In this document: positions 60,634 through 64,000 of the stretch, in pieces
Numbering within the stretch: position 1 is the stretch's first letter
How the letters are laid out: the number at the start of each line of letters is the position of its first letter
Assembly: GCF_036711975.1 (NCBI RefSeq)
Contig: NC_091967.1
Location: 17,174,001 to 17,238,000, forward strand
Reading direction: 5' to 3'
DNA: 64,000 nt
DNA from: Onthophagus taurus
Lineage: Eukaryota > Arthropoda > Insecta > Coleoptera > Scarabaeidae
Program-made: the position numbers and the translations under genes
The notes under the pieces: generated by a model
Database searches by the model: none
Seen by the model: only the letters and a program-made list of their open reading frames with translations
Told to the model about the DNA's origin: nothing

Positions 60634-61413
60634 TTAATCCTTTCTAAGCTCAAATTTATCTTCTTTAACCCCATCTTTAGTGATAACATTAATTATGATA
60701 CTATCCCCAGTATAAATATCTCTTTCTGCAGCAGAAATAAAGACATCTTTAATTACAGAAAGAGCTCTTTCCAACGTAATTTCCTTATTAGTAACATTTT
60801 CCATATTTTTAAATCCAATTTGATTATCCAATAATGGCTGAAGTAAAGCTCCAGAAGAGCCTCCAGCACGATAGGTGGTTCTTTCACAATGCCCTATTGG
60901 ATCATAGCTGTACACACAACCTTTACCATCAGAATCTAAACCACAAAGAATGTTTGAAATGTAATACGGAAAGAATCTTTTGTAATACAGCATGGTTGAA
61001 AGCATTTGAGCTGCAGCTGTGGTTGACATGGTTTTGTTATGTTCTTGTTCATACATTTGCATGCGAGCTTTCAAGATTCTAGTTAAAGTTAATGTATCAC
61101 ACCAACATCCGGCACATCCAAGAACAGTTTGATTGGTTAATTTAAAGATTTTGTTTTGATCTCGGGTGTAAATTGAAAAACCGGTGCTGAGACGAGTATC
61201 GGCACCAATTACTACAAATCCATCACCCCCAATAGCTACAATACTCCTAAAATGAACAAGAATTTAATAGTCACTCAAAAATGTTAGGTTATACTTTTTC
61301 AAATCCTACAAAACTCACCCTCCGTTATCGGCGTAAGGACTAAAATGATGTTTGGTAATTCCCTGTGTAGAATAATCAGGGTAATTGGGTTGAGAAGCGC
61401 TTAAAAGAGCCAT
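60634..61413 (-). CDS. Prosbeta6: 20S proteasome subunit beta type-1 (beta-6)
   Basis: Two exons, 61,319-61,413 and 60,634-61,246, joined by a 72-bp intron (donor GTGAGT, acceptor TTTTAG) give 235 aa. The product is a structural beta ring subunit of the 20S proteasome in cytosol and nucleus. Visible hallmarks: short propeptide with FSPYADNGG, strand SIVAIGGDGFVVIGADTRLS, GFSIYTRDQNKIFKL, SMFFPYY-like KRFFPYYISNILCGLD, KGCVYSYDPIGH, LLQPLLDNQIGFKNM, and the C-terminal FISAAERDIYTGDSI ending ELRKD. Length equals the family norm. At the position of the catalytic threonine of active subunits there is Ser33 after GG; beta-6 is a non-catalytic subunit, so this need not impair function. Head to head with the SLX9-like gene. 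Confidence 0.96.
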
Positions 61414-61875
61414 TTTTCTGCTAATGTAGTCTCAAATTTGATATAGCAATGACAACACAAAATGTATTAAGTGAAATTAGGTTCAAAACTAAACTGTCAA
61501 ATGATAATTGTAGAACAATTGTCGAATTTAAAATAAAATATAACTGAAAATAATTAATAAGTATTGGTTAGAAAATGCTGATTAAAATTATTTATAATTA
61601 TCAAACTTTTTTTAAAAAATATTGAAAAATAATTATTTATGTGAAGATAGTTGCGGAATCAAATTCTAATATTAAACTGTTATTAATTGTTTAATATTTA
61701 AAACATAATTGTGTAATATTAATTATTAATTTTTGTTTTATTATATCTGATTATTCATTCAATATCAATATAAATTGAAAATTAATCGTTAATTTGATGT
61801 CGATTAAACGTCAAATAAGTGTCAAAAACACGTGTTTATCTTATTTTGTAGTTATTTTAGGTTATAATCGTTATA
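61414..61875. promoter_or_regulatory. Divergent promoter region, proteasome beta-6 / SLX9-like
   Basis: 462 very AT-rich bases between the two start codons. No TATA or Inr of clear position. Sharing of this region suggests co-expression of two growth-related genes. Confidence 0.5.
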
Positions 61876-62496
61876 ATGGGTAAACTGCGAAGAAATAGAA
61901 ACAAACTACACCTTTCAAATAATAATAATCAAAAAGATTCATTAAAAAACGAGAAAAAAGACACTTCCCCAGACTTTAAATTACCACCTGTAGTTTTCCC
62001 ATCAAATAATCCTTTCGCAGATTTAAACATTGATGTTTCAAGTTTAAACAAATTAAAGAATGATGATGTTGTTAGTGTGAAATCATTCAAATCCTTGAAA
62101 TCTGAATTAAGTGCTAAAACTAATACTTTATCTAAAAAAGATAAATTGAAGTTGAAAAAAGATTTATTGTTAAGAAAAATAGATACGGTAAATCAATTAA
62201 AGAAAGAAGCCAAGTTGAAGAAGAAACGTAGTAAGGTGGCTATTATTGGTGATACAAACACTTTAAGGGATGCTTTACCTGATTTGGAATCGTTGATAAA
62301 GAGTAGTGGTGATGATAAACCTAAAGAAGGGGTGGTTAAAAAGAAAGCGATTGCTAAGGAGAGAAAACGGAAGAAAAATATGGCTCTTCATTTGCAGATT
62401 TATAAAAATTTGATGAATAATAATGATTTTAAGAAAGATCCGCTTGGTGCTATTTCTGATCATGTTAAAGCTGTTTCTGAAAATAAACAATTATAA
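61876..62496 (+). CDS. Slx9: SLX9 / FAM207A-like ribosome biogenesis protein
   Basis: Single exon, 206 aa. Basic throughout: MGKLRRNRNKLH at the start, a Lys-rich centre (LSKKDKLKLKKDLLLRKIDT, KKKRSKVAIIGD), then LRDALPDLESLI, a second Lys cluster (KKAIAKERKRKKNM) and the C-terminal NDFKKDPLGAISDHVK. The KxKxKxK-RxxxLxKI, GDxxxLRDALPxLxxL and FxxxPLxAIxxH blocks are those of FAM207A/SLX9. In yeast Slx9 acts in 40S pre-ribosome maturation and export; a nucleolar role is inferred here. The start is the first ATG (TATAATGGG). An AATAAA follows 22 bases past the stop. Confidence 0.88.
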   Translation: MGKLRRNRNKLHLSNNNNQKDSLKNEKKDTSPDFKLPPVVFPSNNPFADLNIDVSSLNKLKNDDVVSVKSFKSLKSELSAKTNTLSKKDKLKLKKDLLLRKIDTVNQLKKEAKLKKKRSKVAIIGDTNTLRDALPDLESLIKSSGDDKPKEGVVKKKAIAKERKRKKNMALHLQIYKNLMNNNDFKKDPLGAISDHVKAVSENKQL

Positions 62497-62518
62497 TATT
62501 TTTTTTTGATATTTTGTA

Positions 62519-62524
62519 AATAAA
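62519..62524 (+). terminator. Poly(A) signal of the SLX9-like gene
   Basis: AATAAA 22 bases past the stop, followed by a T-rich run (TTGTTTTTTTTATTTT). Confidence 0.7.
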
Positions 62525-62794
62525 TTAATGTTAAAAATTGTTTTTTTTATTTTCTATCAAATTTTACATTCTTAAAAATAAATTGACTTTTAAATCATGC
62601 GATAATTTTAAGTTACCAATGATTAGTTTAAACATTAAGCTTAAACTGTAACAACTTTTCCAACAAACATAACTGTTTTAAAGAGACTTCATTATCAAGC
62701 TTTCTGCAAATATGTACAATAGCCGAACGGTATACTTTTCGCATATTTAAATAGTTCAAGAGTGCATTTCTGATTTATTGAAGCTTTTTGCATT

Positions 62795-63122
62795 ATGTAT
62801 TTCACTATTATATTTCTAGTATTACCAATTTTTGGTATAACTGTAAAAAATAATCTAAATATTATAGAGAATCAAGATACAACACTTGAAAGAAATGGGA
62901 AATGTAAATATTGTGTTCTAAAAATATAAACAAAAATTGAGTTGTATTTTTTAAGTTATTGGATTTTGGGGACTTGGATTTGGTGTCGGCGTAGTTAGAT
63001 TTGCCAATAATGCCTGTAACAGCTCGAGTAGCCTTGTTGGTACTTGTTATACAAAAAGGCAATGTGCTGATATTGGGGGTATAGCATCCGGAAGTTGTGC
63101 AAGTAATATTGGTGTATGTTGC
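62795..63122 (+). CDS. 5' part of a secreted insect cysteine-motif (CUB-type) protein gene
   Basis: Partial gene of two coding exons. Exon 1 (62,795-62,903) encodes 36 residues with a hydrophobic signal peptide (MYFTIIFLVLPIFGITV). A 52-bp intron (GTAAAT ... TTTTTTAAG) follows. Exon 2 (62,956-63,122) is in compatible phase: T plus TT completes Phe. It encodes FIGFWGLGFGVGVVRFANNA, then a CNSSSSLVGTCYTKRQC run and GGIASGSCASNIGVCC, ending at a consensus donor GTAAGTAAG. The FxNxxC-GTCYTxxxC-GG-GxCAxxxGVCC pattern is typical of insect secreted proteins in which a CUB-like domain follows; function is unknown. The next exon is not within the window; the rest of the visible intron holds transposon debris. 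The first ATG is chosen because it starts the signal peptide. Confidence 0.75.
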
Positions 63123-63159
63123 GTAAGTAAGTAAATTAATTTTATAAACAACATTTTAA

Positions 63160-63560
63160 CTTTATGGAAGATCCACCCCAACATCCACCTTCAGTAGGTA
63201 CATGGCCTGCACATCCTCTAACAGCCCTTGCTCCTTTCATCCTAATATCTCCACTCCATACATCATAACGCTTTTTATCAAGCTCTCAAAGATTATTCTC
63301 CTTTTTCCCACATTTCTCCTAAATATTCTCTCATCCCATCCCCAGACCTATCCTATAACCTTATTAGCTTTCACTGCCATCATTCTAATATACCCGCCTT
63401 CCTTTGTTATTTTCTCTAAATCTGTATCCCAAATATGTGTACTCCCTTACTTCCTCGATCACCTTCTCCTCCCATCTCCGATCGTCAGTCTTCTTTCTAC
63501 CCCCTCTTACAAAACTTCAACATCTTCGTTTTGTCTACGTTAACCTCCAATCCTCCACTA
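63160..63560 (-). mobile_element. R1-like LINE reverse-transcriptase C-terminal fragment
   Basis: The minus strand, with one shift and three stops, reads VNVDKTKMLKFCKRGG, EEVREYTYLGYRFREN, FRRNVGKRRIIFESLIKSVM, MYGVEILG*KEQGLLEDVQA and MYLLKVDVGVDLP. These match the KTKxMxFxKGG, EVxEFxYLGYxFxxN, VMxYGxEIWGWKE and YLRWVLGVDxxTP blocks of this LINE type. The 113-codon plus-strand frame is its shadow. Confidence 0.75.
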
Positions 63561-63665
63561 AAAAATACTATTTACATAAAGATTATTTACAACAGAGGCA
63601 TATCTTATTAATTTTTATATTATGTTTTGAAATAACTTATAATTTTTGTTTTCTTGATGAAACAA

Positions 63666-63990
63666 TCAACTTGACCAGAATAGGATTTCTGGTTCATTCA
63701 GTAGAATATTATTTTCTTCTGCCCACTTTATGCACACATCAAAATTTTTAACTGCCTTATTATTCTTAACATTAATTTTTAACTCTTGATCTTCATTTTC
63801 ACTCTCGTGCTGTTCATCTGTACCATTTATGTCTTCCAGTTTTTTTTTCACCTGAAGAAAGCAGATTGCGATGCAATTGATAAATCATCATCAGATCTTC
63901 AGCGTCGTATTCAGTGGTTGAGTTGGTATTTACACGTGAGTCATAATTTTGTGCCAGCACTTTTCCAAGACTTCGGGGGAAGCTTTTTCC
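63666..63990 (-). mobile_element. Possible pogo/Tigger (jerky-type) transposase C-terminal fragment
   Basis: On the minus strand, ASPEVLEKCWHKIMT is followed, through a stop, by VKKKLEDINGTDEQHESENE and FDVCIKWAEENNILLNEPEI. The spacing of an ISxxxIxxCWxK-like helix and an acidic tail resembles the end of pogo/Tigger transposases. The assignment is tentative and the element continues past the window edge. Confidence 0.4.
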
Positions 63991-64000
63991 TCAGTATTGC

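Noticed and set aside
63202-63543. 113-codon plus-strand ORF (and the overlapping 115-codon one)
   Set aside because: It is the antisense shadow of an R1-like LINE reverse transcriptase on the minus strand.
1-64000. CRISPR array, bacterial operon or integrated virus
   Set aside because: No regularly spaced direct repeats with unique spacers, no operon-like gene packing, and no capsid, envelope or viral polymerase genes were seen. RT pieces all fit LINEs, and the Penelope-type end carries no visible RT.

Overview
The window is nuclear DNA of an insect, AT-rich and most likely from a beetle. Intron-containing genes encode proteins typical of insects (a PEP-type zinc-finger protein, MBF1, proteasome beta-6, an SLX9-like protein and the start of a secreted insect-type cysteine-rich protein). 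The interspersed repeats are relics of Jockey-like, R1-like, RTE-like and CR1-like LINEs, Penelope, Tc1/mariner, pogo/Tigger, piggyBac and PIF/Harbinger. Assignment to beetles is an inference from overall character, not from a diagnostic marker.

Layout. Bases 1 to about 45,900 form a gene-poor region: I found no convincing host protein gene there. It holds decayed LINE pieces (2.7-4.1, 6.2-8.7, 14.0-15.1, 19.9-20.1, 30.0-30.9, 32.2-35.3, 38.3-40.0 and 44.2-44.7 kb), a mariner-like relic (40.9-42.2 kb), two long palindromic elements (17.2 and 40.5 kb), a pogo-type MITE (27.9-28.3 kb), a degenerate 21-bp minisatellite (20.1-20.6 kb), and GC-richer patches that could be regulatory. A possible 42-nt microexon at 25.56 kb leaves open that part of this desert is a large intron.

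Bases 46,179-63,122 are gene-dense. Pep (minus strand, six coding exons, 604 aa) and mbf1 (plus strand, two exons, 148 aa) are head to head across a short spacer. Pep's 3-kb fourth intron carries a piggyBac relic with a MITE nested inside it; the mbf1 intron carries a pogo-type MITE related to the one at 27.9 kb. A truncated Harbinger element (58.5-59.5 kb) separates them from a second head-to-head pair: proteasome subunit beta-6 (minus, two exons, 235 aa) and an SLX9-like ribosome-biogenesis factor (plus, one exon, 206 aa). Just downstream of the SLX9-like gene a further gene begins: a signal-peptide exon, a 52-bp intron, then an exon with an insect cysteine motif. It runs out of the window through an intron filled with LINE and pogo debris.

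The four complete genes serve basic functions: RNA-associated chromatin puffs, transcriptional coactivation, protein turnover and ribosome assembly. I found no new defence or metabolic system. The most notable items are the unpredicted secreted gene at the right edge, the transposon nest that splits a zinc-finger codon of Pep, the hammerhead-like core in the Penelope relic, the long palindromes, and the candidate microexon.
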